Positions 7,261-15,080 of a stretch of 21,047 bases of DNA are shown in pieces. This DNA is from DASQDN01 sp035630195 (GTDB taxonomy: Bacteria > Acidobacteriota > Terriglobia > Bryobacterales > Bryobacteraceae). The position numbers and the translations under genes were made by a program. The DNA is taken from positions 1 through 21,047 of the forward strand of contig DASQLD010000611.1 in assembly GCA_035630195.1 (NCBI GenBank), given 5' to 3'. Within the stretch, counting starts at the first letter, position 1. Every line of letters starts with the position of its first letter. The notes beneath the pieces are model-generated. The model had not been told where the DNA came from. It was given only the letters and a program-made list of their open reading frames with translations, and did no database searches.

Positions 7261-8033
7261 ATCGCCGCCGGCTACATCCGCGTCTCAACGGAAGAGCAAG
7301 TTTCGGCCGGGCATGGACTAGAAATCCAGGACCGCGCGATCCGCAGCTTCGCTGAACCTCAAGGATATAGGCTCATCGATGTTGTATCTGATCCTGGAGT
7401 GTCCGGCGCCAAACGACCGGAGGAACGACCAGGGTTTCAAAAGATCATTGAGCTGGCCAAAGCGCGCAAGTTCTCAGTCTTGCTGGTGTGGAAATTCGAC
7501 CGACTCGCACGAAATTTGCTGTTCAGCGTGACGTCAGCCCATGACCTTAAAGAACAAAACGCGGTCGTGCTCCGGAGCGTCACGGAACCCATTGATACCG
7601 CCAGCCCGACGGGCGGGATAATATTCGCCATCCTGGCGAGCTTTGCTGCCGAAGAGCGTCGGGTCATCACCGGTAGAACCGTGGCTGGCAAAAAAGAAAA
7701 GGCGTCTCGAGGAGGCTTCGCCGGTGGTGCAGCCCCCCTCGGATACAAGCGGGATCTGAAAGGAGGCCTGCTTATCGACGAAGCGGAATCAACAGTCGTT
7801 CGGCAAATCGTCACCATGCGACAGAGCGGTTTGTCACTCAGGCGATCGCAACGGCTCTTAATGAGACCGGCGCCTTGACGAAGCGTGGCAAGAAGTTCTA
7901 CCCGAGCACAATACGGTACCTGCTAGACAATCCTAAATACAGGGGGATCTGTGAGTATTATTTCCGCCACGATGGGGCTATGCACTGCTTGACGGAAGGA
8001 TCTCATGACGCGATCCTTGATAACGCCGCGTAG
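7261..8033 (+). pseudogene. serine recombinase with Recombinase domain, start codon lost and frameshifted
   Basis: From 7261 the frame reads GYIRVSTEEQVSAGHGLEIQ, including the catalytic Ser of YIRVS, then DPGVSGAKRPEERPGF, WKFDRLARNLL and a resolvase helix with AILASFAAEERR. The PF07508-type part (GGAAPLGYKR, then VVRQIVTMRQSGLSL) continues in another frame after about 7839 as QAIATALNETGALTKRGKKF, then YPSTIRYLLDNPKYRG, ending at TAG 8031-8033. One base is missing near 7838-7841. No ATG, GTG or TTG precedes the motif in frame back to a stop at 7210; an ATC at 7261 sits where the start should be, with GAGGCGG about ten bases upstream. Two lesions make this a pseudogene. Confidence 0.85.
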
Positions 8034-8066
8034 CGAGAATCTGAACCCGATGACCCGCCTACTGAA

Positions 8067-8897
8067 CTAGTGGGCGTGGGTTATTTGACCGCCGGCCACG
8101 ATCGGAACGACTGCCGGGAGAAAAGCCGGATTGGAATATATTTTCGCAGCCGCCGTATGCACTGGATTGTCATATACGGCGTCGAGACCAGAACGAATGA
8201 TATCGAAATACGCCGGATTCTTCGCCTCCACACCGTCCAGTAGATCAGCCACCGAAGCGGAACAAGGTTGTCGCATCCCATGGTGCTCGATGAGCGGTCC
8301 TATAGGCTGGAACTCCATACCGCAGGTGCGGAGCAGTCGCAGAAGTGCTGGCGCCATCACGGCAGCAAGATGCGTGATCCCATATTTAACGCTGAGTGTC
8401 GCGACGGCGAGCAGCAAGCCAAGAGTGATATGTGGCATTAGTCGCCTTAGCTCAGACGGCCCCAGATCTCCGAAGTGAGCATCAGGATATTCGGACTCCC
8501 CTGCCCGCCGCCGAAACGCCTTAGACACGGCGTATCGAGATACCTCGGCCGTGAGAGTTGCGGGCAGATCGGCCCGGGTGTGCTCTGAAACGAACTCGGT
8601 AATAGGAAGCGAAGCTCCCGGCCGAGGAAGGATTAACCGGACGCAGCCACACACCGTCCCAGTAGCCCGGTGCATTATTGCTGCGTGCACCGAATGACAA
8701 TCGTACTCATCCGTTTCTAGGCCGGTGAAATGGTCATTTGGATCCTCAAAGGGGTGCTCCACACAGTACACCTGATACCGCAAGCGGTAAACCTGCTCGA
8801 GGAGTTGAGATGTATCTGCAAGCATGACGCTGAAGTAGCGGTTGTACACCTCAGCTTCTTTCGTATCAAGGACCACATATTTAAGATCGACACCCAC
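8067..8897 (-). CDS. PEP-CTERM/exosortase system-associated acyltransferase
   Basis: The 276-residue protein matches the GNAT-like N-acyl-amino-acid-synthase-type acyltransferases found with exosortase systems (TIGR03694 type). Signature stretches are LLEQVYRLRYQVYCVEHPFE near residue 32, DEYDCHSVHAAIMHRATGTV followed by VRLILP near 63-90, and LTAEVSRYAVSKAFRRR near 115-130. The family is predicted to work with the PEP-CTERM surface-sorting pathway, perhaps making an acylated small molecule. The start is the GTG at 8897, with no strong ribosome-binding site; the conserved region begins by residue 18, so the N-terminus is about right. A PEP-CTERM substrate is encoded at 12895-13716, but no exosortase is in view. 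Confidence 0.85.
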   Translation of the reverse strand: MGVDLKYVVLDTKEAEVYNRYFSVMLADTSQLLEQVYRLRYQVYCVEHPFEDPNDHFTGLETDEYDCHSVHAAIMHRATGTVCGCVRLILPRPGASLPITEFVSEHTRADLPATLTAEVSRYAVSKAFRRRAGESEYPDAHFGDLGPSELRRLMPHITLGLLLAVATLSVKYGITHLAAVMAPALLRLLRTCGMEFQPIGPLIEHHGMRQPCSASVADLLDGVEAKNPAYFDIIRSGLDAVYDNPVHTAAAKIYSNPAFLPAVVPIVAGGQITHAH

Positions 8898-9226
8898 GGG
8901 TTGCTTGCCGCTGCGTCACATCACCCATGATGAAGCTAGAAGTCACCCAAAGAGCTTTATGTTTTCGCTTTATTCCCCACTAAACTCGAAGGAGTAGACC
9001 AACCGGAGTACGCTGAGTGTTCCGCCACCGTACGAAATGAACAGCCAGGTAGCCGGTTAGAGTACACGGCATTAACTTAACGCGCAACAAAAGACGAGTA
9101 TTTCTGCATTGAGTTACGCTAGACGGCAGTGTCGCTCGAAGGACGGGCGCTACCGACAAGTTGCTCGCTAACCGTCTTCCGCCATTCGGTTCAAACGGAG
9201 CTAGTCAGAAGTGTCCTCATTAATTT
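8898..9226. other. 329-bp spacer without a recognisable gene
   Basis: The stretch separates the acyltransferase start from the 3' end of the DNA ligase. It must hold the acyltransferase promoter; I see AT-rich blocks near 8945-8990 that could serve, but no clear -35/-10 pair, tRNA or repeat. Confidence 0.4.
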
Positions 9227-10192
9227 CTATTCCCGTGTTACGTCTTTGGCTTTCTTGTCTTGCCGCAGCGCAACAAAGCGGCTGTGCCGAAGATGAGCGT
9301 CAGCCGTCCATTCCACGAACTCGAACTGATCCACGAGTTGGGGCTTCAACCACCTGCATTCTGCCATTTTTGCCGCAGTCAACCCTGCACCCCATCGCCC
9401 GGCTTTCTTCTCGGGCAGGTTAGCGAACGGACATTGGTTTATCTCCAAAGGCTTGATCTTCTTGAATAGTTCCACCCGCAATGCTGGCGTGAAGCCATTC
9501 CGCGTCCGGGCGGCGTACATCAACTTGCTTCCTTCGTAATATCCAAGGATCAGCGCATCGAAATTCTTCGGAGACGGCGTGTATCCCGCGATGATCAGTT
9601 CCTGACCTCGATTGACACGCATCTTCATCCATGCGCCCGACCGCAGGCCCGGCTCGTACTTGCTGTCGCGGCGTTTTGAAACGAGTCCTTCGAGACCTTG
9701 CTCCTTGACGGACTGAATCAGACCGCTCAGGCTTCCATCTAGAACGGGAGAGTATCGGATTGGCTCGGCTAACTTCGGCAGCACGTGCTCCTCTATCAGT
9801 TCCCGCCGCTTCATCAGCGGCTCTCGCATTATGTCGCGCCCCCGCAGGATCAGCAGATCAAAAATGAAGAAATGCAGCGGTGCGCCCGCGGAACCATAGT
9901 TCTGAAGCATATTGAAGGACGGCCTGCCATGTTCATCCAACGCGACGACTTCGCCATCAAGGACCGAGTTATCGGGCATCGGCGCCAAGGCTTTGGCGAT
10001 GCCGGGATAGCGCGCTGCGAAATCGTTGTCATTTCTAGAGCGGAGATGGATTTTCACTCCGTTCTTTATGGCAAGGGCGCGATAACCGTCGAGCTTAAGC
10101 TCATAGACGACATCAGGCCCCTCCGGCAGCTTCTCAGTGCGCAGAAGGAGCATGGGTTCGATGAACGCAGCTTTGATCTTCCCGTCGGGCAC
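9227..10192 (-). CDS. ATP-dependent DNA ligase (LigD-type ligase domain, standalone)
   Basis: The 321-residue enzyme seals nicks or breaks using ATP. Motif I is YELKLDGYRAL with the AMP-accepting lysine K33; NSVLDGEVVAL, HFFIFDLLILRGRD, GLEGLVSKRRDSKYEPG and AWMKMR correspond to the following nucleotidyltransferase motifs. The C-terminal OB-fold ends with FVEWTADAHLRHSRFVALRQ. This is the ligase part of the LigD/LigC family used in bacterial non-homologous end joining, without the polymerase or phosphoesterase domains; no Ku gene lies in the window. The start is the GTG at 10192 (MPDGKIKAAFIEP) without an obvious ribosome-binding site. The gene stands alone, about 250 bases from the divergent TIR-CHAT gene. 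Confidence 0.92.
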   Translation of the reverse strand: MPDGKIKAAFIEPMLLLRTEKLPEGPDVVYELKLDGYRALAIKNGVKIHLRSRNDNDFAARYPGIAKALAPMPDNSVLDGEVVALDEHGRPSFNMLQNYGSAGAPLHFFIFDLLILRGRDIMREPLMKRRELIEEHVLPKLAEPIRYSPVLDGSLSGLIQSVKEQGLEGLVSKRRDSKYEPGLRSGAWMKMRVNRGQELIIAGYTPSPKNFDALILGYYEGSKLMYAARTRNGFTPALRVELFKKIKPLEINQCPFANLPEKKAGRWGAGLTAAKMAECRWLKPQLVDQFEFVEWTADAHLRHSRFVALRQDKKAKDVTRE

Positions 10193-10286
10193 GAAGCATA
10201 AGCATACCGCCCATTACGAAACAGCCCAAAACGTGTCTTATTTCTCATTTCGGGTTGCCATTCCCCGTTTCGAGCCGCCAGCATTG

Positions 10287-10340
10287 AACAGACTTCCCGG
10301 TCTGTTTAACTTCCCTGCCCCGCCGGTTTAACGCTGTGGC
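10287..10340 (+). repeat. 54-bp dispersed repeat, copy 1
   Basis: This copy matches 12854-12907 in 51 of 54 bases, in the same orientation. The first 20 bases form a hairpin (AACAGAC, TTCCCG loop, GTCTGTT). It lies between the divergent DNA ligase and TIR-CHAT genes. Confidence 0.85.
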
Positions 10341-10433
10341 TCGATCTGTTTACAGAGCGCTAACTAACTGCACTTGTCCCTTATGCTACCGACGTAGTGT
10401 ACGAATACGCCATTATTGTTTGTCGGCCAGTGC

Positions 10434-10439
10434 TACACT
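10434..10439 (+). promoter_or_regulatory. possible -10 box giving a leaderless TIR-CHAT transcript
   Basis: TACACT lies seven bases before the GTG at 10446, so transcription would start at or very near the start codon. No ribosome-binding motif is present before that GTG. The -35 region is weak. Confidence 0.35.
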
Positions 10440-10445
10440 GGCGCG

Positions 10446-11513
10446 GTGGCAAAACCAAGACTCTTCATTGGATCATCGACGGAACGCCTTCCCGTCGCCA
10501 AAGCGCTCCAGAACCTTGTTAGCGGGTGCGCGGACGCGAAGGTCTGGAATGAGGCCGACGAGTTTGCTCTAGGCGAATCCACTCTCGACGGTCTTGTGAA
10601 GGTCGGACAGGTCTACGACTTTGCGCTACTGGTGTTCGGACAGGATGACTCAGCAATGATACGAGGTGCGGAGTTCGCGACTGTTCGGGACAACGTTATC
10701 TTCGAGCTTGGGCTGTTGATGGGTAGCCTCGGACGGGGCCGCGCGTTCTGGTTAAGCCCGCAGGGAGCGAAGGCTCCGCGGACCATGACGGACCTCTCCG
10801 GCATTATTCATCTGGAGTTCGATGAACCCGCTCTTGACGACCCAGCTGGCATATCCAAATCCTTACTCTCGATTCGAGACGCGATCGATAAGCAGATCCG
10901 GCTCCTAGGTCCCCGACCCGCCGACCCCCTCGTCCGCGAAGTTCAGATCAAAAGAGTCTTGTGCCTCGCCTCCTCGCAGTATTCCCAGAAGCGCTTCGAC
11001 ATGGACATCGAATACATCCATGGTTTCTTTCCCGGCGGTGTCACCCACGAACGTGGCGTGACTGCAGAGCATTTCCAAGAATACTTCGATACGAAGAGCT
11101 GGGATATCGTTCACCTCGGCATCTTCGTTGACAAGGAAAATCAGCGAATGCTCTTCGACACTGCGTCCGGTGACACGCAGGAGTCGCTTCGCATTCAAGC
11201 TGTCGAGGGCATGATCAAGGACTCCGGCGCTTCCTTGGTTATCATCATCACCTGTGACTCGCTGAAATTCGGAGAACAGTTGGCCCGGTTCACGAACGTC
11301 ATCGCCGGACATCAGGCCATCGCTCCATCGGCCGCGATAGATTGGGCAAAAATCTTTTACCGTGCCCTTTCACACGGCGTGCCATTATCGCAAGCGTTCA
11401 ACAAAGCGCAAGATGCTGCCGACCCAGGCTTGATCCTGCTCTCTCGCAGAGACGTCCGGTTTCTCATTCCATCGCAGGATGATCAATGCGCGGTGCCAGC
11501 CCACCTTGTTTAG
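10446..11513 (+). CDS. TIR-like (PF10137) - CHAT/caspase-like fusion, predicted immune effector
   Basis: The 355-residue protein opens MAKPRLFIGSSTERLPVAKA. Residues 1-150 match the predicted nucleotide-binding TIR-like family seen in CBASS/Pycsar effectors (Cap12 type): WNEADEFALGESTLDGL, YDFALLVFGQDD and RDNVIFELGLLMGSLGRGR, where E87 is the likely NADase glutamate. Residues 168-340 look like a CHAT or caspase-like protease: a strand ending in H223 (WDIVHLGIF), then C270-D271 in SLVIIITCDSLKFGEQLARF, then an AIDWAKIFYRALSHGVPLSQ helix as in CHAT proteins. In such effectors NAD depletion and proteolysis are the usual outputs; which one is regulatory here is unknown. No CD-NTase or cyclase is next to it. 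GTG 10446 is preferred because the upstream TTG (10416) adds ten residues unlike the family. Confidence 0.75.
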   Translation: MAKPRLFIGSSTERLPVAKALQNLVSGCADAKVWNEADEFALGESTLDGLVKVGQVYDFALLVFGQDDSAMIRGAEFATVRDNVIFELGLLMGSLGRGRAFWLSPQGAKAPRTMTDLSGIIHLEFDEPALDDPAGISKSLLSIRDAIDKQIRLLGPRPADPLVREVQIKRVLCLASSQYSQKRFDMDIEYIHGFFPGGVTHERGVTAEHFQEYFDTKSWDIVHLGIFVDKENQRMLFDTASGDTQESLRIQAVEGMIKDSGASLVIIITCDSLKFGEQLARFTNVIAGHQAIAPSAAIDWAKIFYRALSHGVPLSQAFNKAQDAADPGLILLSRRDVRFLIPSQDDQCAVPAHLV

Positions 11514-11647
11514 AATCCTTTCCGCGAGTCATCACTTACCGGAAAATGCTCTAAACTGAATTGCTACATGTGTTAAGTAGTGGCAGCCCTCGCCCGGATC
11601 GCCTTACGCCGACACTCGAAGATTTCGAGCACAAACGAGAGGCCAGG

Positions 11648-12091
11648 TTACTGCTTGTCGAACACCATGGTCGAATGGATCTTCTCACCATCGGGTCGTG
11701 TGCCTTCTGTCACACTGGACATCACTTTTCCGTCCGCAGACAGTGAGGACTTCCGTGTCCCAACAGCTTTACCGTCTCTCTTGTACACGGCTTCAATAAT
11801 CTTTCCGTTCGGCGTGGAGACGTAGTGTGTAGCTCCAAACAAACCTGGACCACTCGGTATCGGGTGTTCTTTGCCATCAAGGACCATAGCGGGTGCTACC
11901 GTACCGTTTTGCGTAACGACTACCTTCAAGGACGAGCCTTCCTGCGTAATGTGAATCGAAAGACTTTCGATCTTTGGCCCATTTGGATCAAGTTTGGTTT
12001 TGGTTTTGTTCATCGTCCAAATGCCGACAAAGGGGCTGTCTGCCGCAAGAGCGAAGGCACAGGTCATCAAAGTGAGCGCGATACGTCGCAT
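11648..12091 (-). CDS. small secreted protein of unknown function
   Basis: The 147-residue product begins MRRIALTLMTCAFALAADSP, a clear signal peptide with cleavage likely after Ala-Leu-Ala or nearby, so the mature protein should be periplasmic or exported. The remainder, with FVGIWTMNKTKTKLDPNGPK and repeated beta-strand-like segments (GSSLKVVVTQNG, HYVSTPNGKIIEAVYKRDGK), suggests a small beta-barrel of the lipocalin-like kind often seen in acidobacteria; the GxW near the mature N-terminus fits this. The ATG at 12091 has an excellent AAGGAG site; the frame is open further upstream to 12163 but those codons are not needed. It stands alone. Confidence 0.7.
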   Translation of the reverse strand: MRRIALTLMTCAFALAADSPFVGIWTMNKTKTKLDPNGPKIESLSIHITQEGSSLKVVVTQNGTVAPAMVLDGKEHPIPSGPGLFGATHYVSTPNGKIIEAVYKRDGKAVGTRKSSLSADGKVMSSVTEGTRPDGEKIHSTMVFDKQ

Positions 12092-12281
12092 CTTCTCTCC
12101 TTGACCCAATGTGGGCTTCAGCAAAGTGTATAGAAACCACGTAAGGGCGTCAACCGCAATCACGCCCTTGTCACTCCCTCGATAAGTATCGCCGTCGGGC
12201 GCGAACCATAGTCACCTGCCTCGAACGCTTCCGGCGTGGTGAACCGAGTTGGTACTAGTGTCAAGGTCGAGAGGGGTGCGC

Positions 12282-12605
12282 TTATCCCTTAACGCTAATC
12301 ACTTGCCCTTGATTAATGGAAGCGAGTGCCTCAAGCGTCGCAGGGACAAGCAACTTCAGATCCTGCAGGCGATTGGTTTGACCGCACAGGATCACTAGTG
12401 AGATCTGTCGGTGTGCTAGGCTCTGTTGGTCGGGGATGTGTTGATCTACTGTCACGATGACCTCAAATCCCGCTGCTTCAGCAGCTATCAAGAGAGCTCC
12501 ATTCTTAAGGCCAGCAAAGCCGGCAAAACGGGTCGTTTGACAGTCGTGTTCATGAAAGAAATGGCGTAGACGCTCATCAACGCACTCGTCCAATAAGATG
12601 CGCAT
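12282..12605 (-). CDS. DUF5615 PIN-like toxin
   Basis: The 107-residue protein has the Mut7-C/DUF5615 PIN-like fold signature: MRILLDECVDERLR with acidic D6 and E7, then FEVIVTVDQHIPDQQSL with D54. These proteins are predicted RNases paired with DUF433 antitoxins. The ATG overlaps the antitoxin stop by one base (TGATG at 12607-12603), so the two are translated together, antitoxin first. Confidence 0.85.
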   Translation of the reverse strand: MRILLDECVDERLRHFFHEHDCQTTRFAGFAGLKNGALLIAAEAAGFEVIVTVDQHIPDQQSLAHRQISLVILCGQTNRLQDLKLLVPATLEALASINQGQVISVKG

Positions 12606-12829
12606 CAGATGCGCGCAAGGAGCAAGTGCTTCGCTTCTTCCAGGGCTTGAATTGCGAGTTCGCGGCTTACGGTTGGGAATCCCTCGAGGAAGTTCTCAAG
12701 CGTATCGCCACCTTCGAGATACTCAAATAACGTTTGAACGGGCACACGGGTCCCACGGAACACTGGCGTGCCGTGCATCACGTCAGGATCCCTGGTGATC
12801 GCTTGCTCCATGTTTCTATTGTTGCGCAT
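12605..12829 (-). CDS. DUF433 antitoxin
   Basis: The 74-residue protein reads ITRDPDVMHGTPVFRGTRVP then VQTLFEYLEGGDTLENFLEG, the standard DUF433 domain with its winged-helix-like fold, followed by SRELAIQALEEAK. It is expected to bind and silence the DUF5615 protein encoded immediately downstream and to repress their shared promoter. Two ATGs are possible, at 12829 and 12811; neither has a strong ribosome-binding site. The 54-bp repeat copy 2 lies just upstream of the promoter region. Confidence 0.85.
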   Translation of the reverse strand: MRNNRNMEQAITRDPDVMHGTPVFRGTRVPVQTLFEYLEGGDTLENFLEGFPTVSRELAIQALEEAKHLLLARI

Positions 12830-12853
12830 GCAGGGCGCTGGAGAGCACGCTCA

Positions 12854-12907
12854 AACAGACTTCCTGTTCTGTTTAACTTCCCTGCCTCGCCGGTTTAACG
12901 CTGTGGC
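12854..12907 (+). repeat. 54-bp dispersed repeat, copy 2
   Basis: Same orientation as 10287-10340, three substitutions in 54 bases, with its hairpin extended outward by one A-T pair but one inner pair lost. The PEP-CTERM gene's stop codon (12895-12897) falls inside this copy. Confidence 0.85.
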
Positions 12908-13716
12908 GTTGTTTCAAAAATGGCAAGTCTACGGTAGCGCCTGGCTCCAACGACGCACGCCAGCAACCCCAACCCGAGGGTAACCGCGGTTTGTGGTTCC
13001 GGGACCACCTGGTATGGAACCGTCGCTTGCCACCCATTGCCCGCTGTGTCGGTCAACGTAACCATCAGCTCGTAATTGCCTGCCGGGCCGAGTTGGGGTT
13101 GCAAAGCCGAGTCGAAGTTCTCGATAAAGAACAGTGGAAAATGACTGTGGCCTTCGACTGGAAAGGGCGGGTTGATCGCATCCAGCGGCGGCACGGTAAA
13201 CCCGAACGGCGCGCTGAAGAGCGCTCCGTTCCGATGCGTTTCCGCGGAGGATTGCATCGGAAACAGACTGTTCGGGATGATGGGGCCCGACGCAAAGTCT
13301 GGCGAGGATCCTGTGGGAGCGCCGGCCCGCGGGACCACCATAAAAACCACGTAAACACCCATACCATTCGAGAACTCGCTGGGCAGGAATACTGACTGAT
13401 CCACCAACCCTGCGTTGCCCACGCCGTTAGCCAGTTCCTGATCGTACGGCGGATTGTGCGGCGTGCCCGGGCCGATGCCGAGGTCGGGATGGGACGCATG
13501 CTCAGGGAGCGGCAGCAGGCTGGCCAGGGGCTGGTCGATTTCGACATAGCCGGTCGCGGCAGTCCCAACGGGTGCTGTAAATATGTGGAAATCGACCGGC
13601 GTCCAAGTTGGAGTTCCGACTTCGGTCAGTCTGATTGTTGCTGCGGTTACGCTGGGAGCGCTTACCACCAGGCCAGCGATGAGCAGGGCAGTTAAAACAG
13701 CACTTCTGGCAGACAC
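12895..13716 (-). CDS. PEP-CTERM sorting-domain protein, exported
   Basis: The 273-residue product starts MSARSAVLTALLIAGLVVSA (GTG at 13716, AAAGGAGG four bases upstream), a signal peptide. The body is rich in beta-type sequence, with no family I recognise. The C-terminus carries the PEP-CTERM signal: VVPEPQTAVTLGLGLLACVV then GARRYRR, that is VPEP, a hydrophobic helix and a basic cluster. This is the tripartite signal that exosortase cleaves, releasing the protein to the cell surface or matrix. A ten-residue tail after RRYRR is encoded by the adjoining repeat. The exosortase-associated acyltransferase at 8067-8897 fits the same pathway. The frame is open upstream to 13911 but the signal peptide and ribosome-binding site fix the start. 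Confidence 0.85.
   Translation of the reverse strand: MSARSAVLTALLIAGLVVSAPSVTAATIRLTEVGTPTWTPVDFHIFTAPVGTAATGYVEIDQPLASLLPLPEHASHPDLGIGPGTPHNPPYDQELANGVGNAGLVDQSVFLPSEFSNGMGVYVVFMVVPRAGAPTGSSPDFASGPIIPNSLFPMQSSAETHRNGALFSAPFGFTVPPLDAINPPFPVEGHSHFPLFFIENFDSALQPQLGPAGNYELMVTLTDTAGNGWQATVPYQVVPEPQTAVTLGLGLLACVVGARRYRRLAIFETTPQR
12909..12929 (+). repeat. sequence resembling the IS3 end at 116-138
   Basis: TTGTTTCAAAAATGG matches 116-130 over 15 bases, then CAAGTC matches again after a 3-base gap. It directly follows the 54-bp repeat copy 2 and lies inside the last codons of the PEP-CTERM gene. It could be the scar of an IS end or a coincidence. Confidence 0.35.
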
Positions 13717-13785
13717 AACGCCTCCTTTACAACGATTAGAGGACAGTTTGCTGCGGTCGGGGGCCGATGTCAACTGTTTTGGGCA

Positions 13786-13821
13786 ATGAGCCTCCTTCGG
13801 CAGATCCGGATGGAGGCTCAT
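13786..13821. repeat. 10-bp perfect inverted repeat upstream of the PEP-CTERM gene
   Basis: ATGAGCCTCC (13786-13795) pairs with GGAGGCTCAT (13812-13821) across a 16-base loop. It lies 70 bases before the PEP-CTERM start codon, in the position of a leader hairpin, operator or terminator of something upstream; no T-run follows on either strand. Confidence 0.6.
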
Positions 13822-13831
13822 CCGCCATGAA

Positions 13832-13853
13832 GTTGCACAACCTGCGGTGCAAC
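13832..13853. repeat. 7-bp inverted repeat next to the previous hairpin
   Basis: GTTGCAC (13832-13838) and GTGCAAC (13847-13853) flank an 8-base loop. Together with 13786-13821 it makes two adjacent hairpins in the PEP-CTERM upstream region. Confidence 0.5.
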
Positions 13854-14249
13854 AACTACCGGTTGATTGCCGCTGACTGAAGTGTGAGTTCGTAGGGCAG
13901 GTCCAAGCCATTCAACTCCCGCTACCGGAATGAGCGTTTAACAATATCAAAGGATCGGTTAAATCCAGGTACCCGAACTGGCCGCACCGACAACGCAAAA
14001 CGTTAGCGTTTCCCCAAGTTGCTGGGTGTCGGCCGAGTTGTAGTTGGACCGATGTCGCGACAATTATTCAAAAGGGCAGAACGCCTGTGCTGTGCATTGC
14101 GCCTACGGAAGGAGTGGGGCGCCTTCTGGCCATCGTTTCTTAGCAAGCTTGGCAGCACAGACAAAGCGCATTTAATCCATGGCATGACCGCAACGCTCTG
14201 GATGACCGTTCCGATCATTCAATCGTGGCTCATCAGCCACAAGAGATTC
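13854..14249. other. 396-bp stretch without a recognisable gene
   Basis: It runs from the hairpins to the left end of the IS6 element. A plus-strand frame (14019-14309) crosses into the IS and has no recognisable motif. Because the DnaA-like gene on the far side of the IS is cut, this stretch may be sequence newly joined to the plasmid module by IS-mediated rearrangement. Confidence 0.35.
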
Positions 14250-15080
14250 GGTTGTGTTGCAAGGATTCCGACCGTCCCGTTAGATTGGGCGCGGTACCCG
14301 GGAGCTTGAGAGTCTGTCAACGAACGAGGCCGAAGAGGCGGTCGATGTAGAGGTTGTGGCGCACAATGTCGCGCGCTGGTAACCAACGCACCTGCCCTTT
14401 CCTCATTCTATGGATTGCTTCATAACCGTCTACCGTGCGCCGCGCTGATCCGAACGCCCGAAACCCTTGCTTTGCCACAATACGCTTCTTCACAAAGCGG
14501 TGATCTTGCTCCACGATGTTGTTGAGGTACTGCACTGGTCGGTGCCGGCATCGGCGCGGCAGATTGCCTGAGCGCTGCAGGCCCGCAATTGCCGCCGGGT
14601 AGGTTGGTGCGAGATCGGTGTTGATGACGCGTGGTGCAGGAGCGCCGTGACGGATGGCCGGGCGGAACAGGCTTTGGGCGGACTCTTTGTCGCGAAACGC
14701 TGACAAGAAGAACTCAACGGTCGCACCTTCAGAGTCTACAGCGCGGTACAGATAGCACCATTCGCCCTTCACCCTAACGTACGTTTCGTCCACGCGCCAG
14801 CTCTTGTTCGTCGGCTTCAGGTGGGCTTGCTGGCGAAACGCCAGCTCGGGTGCGTAGCGCTGGACCCATCGCCAGATTGTTGAATGGTCAACGTTAATGC
14901 CGCGCTCGGCCAGCAGTTCCTGGACTTCGCGATATGACAGGCTGTAACGGAGATACCAACGGACGGCGCATACGATAATCTCCGGCTTCAAACTGCCGCC
15001 ACTTGAACAACCACGGTCGCCCGCTCATTGTGCCTCTTCAGCCTATCAACCCCGCCCTTGTAGATCCTTGCAACACTACC
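14250..15080. mobile_element. IS6-family insertion sequence, about 831 bp
   Basis: Terminal inverted repeats are GGTTGTGTTGCAAGGAT at 14250-14266 and, read inward from 15080, GGTAGTGTTGCAAGGAT: 16 of 17 bases agree and both resemble the IS26 end. They enclose one transposase gene on the minus strand. The eight bases outside the two ends (AGAGATTC and GTTCATCG) do not match, so no target duplication remains; IS6 elements often cause deletions, which would also explain the cut DnaA-like gene at the right end. Confidence 0.85.
14317..15028 (-). pseudogene. IS6-family transposase with a +1 frameshift near codon 14
   Basis: The long frame (14317-14991) holds the HTH (LSYREVQELLAERGINVDHS) and the DDE residues: DETYVRVKGEWCYLYRAVDS, NTDLAPTYPAAI and NIVEQDHRFVKKRI. 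IS6 transposases normally begin with a PWLFKWRxFEPEII stretch; here MSGRPWLFKWRQFE is encoded from the ATG at 15028, with GAGG upstream, but in another frame. Removing one G near 14986 would join it to PEIIVCAVRWYLRYSLSYRE. The gene is thus frameshifted, unless the TTG at 14991 gives a shortened protein or ribosomes slip there. All catalytic residues are intact. Confidence 0.85.

Noticed and set aside
11615..11629. Hairpin CTCGAA-GAT-TTCGAG as terminator of the TIR-CHAT gene
   Set aside because: The stem is only six pairs, lies about 100 bases past the stop and has no T-run; chance is likely.
13717..13911. Upstream extension of the PEP-CTERM frame
   Set aside because: The signal peptide and AAAGGAGG place the start at 13716, and the extension crosses two hairpins.
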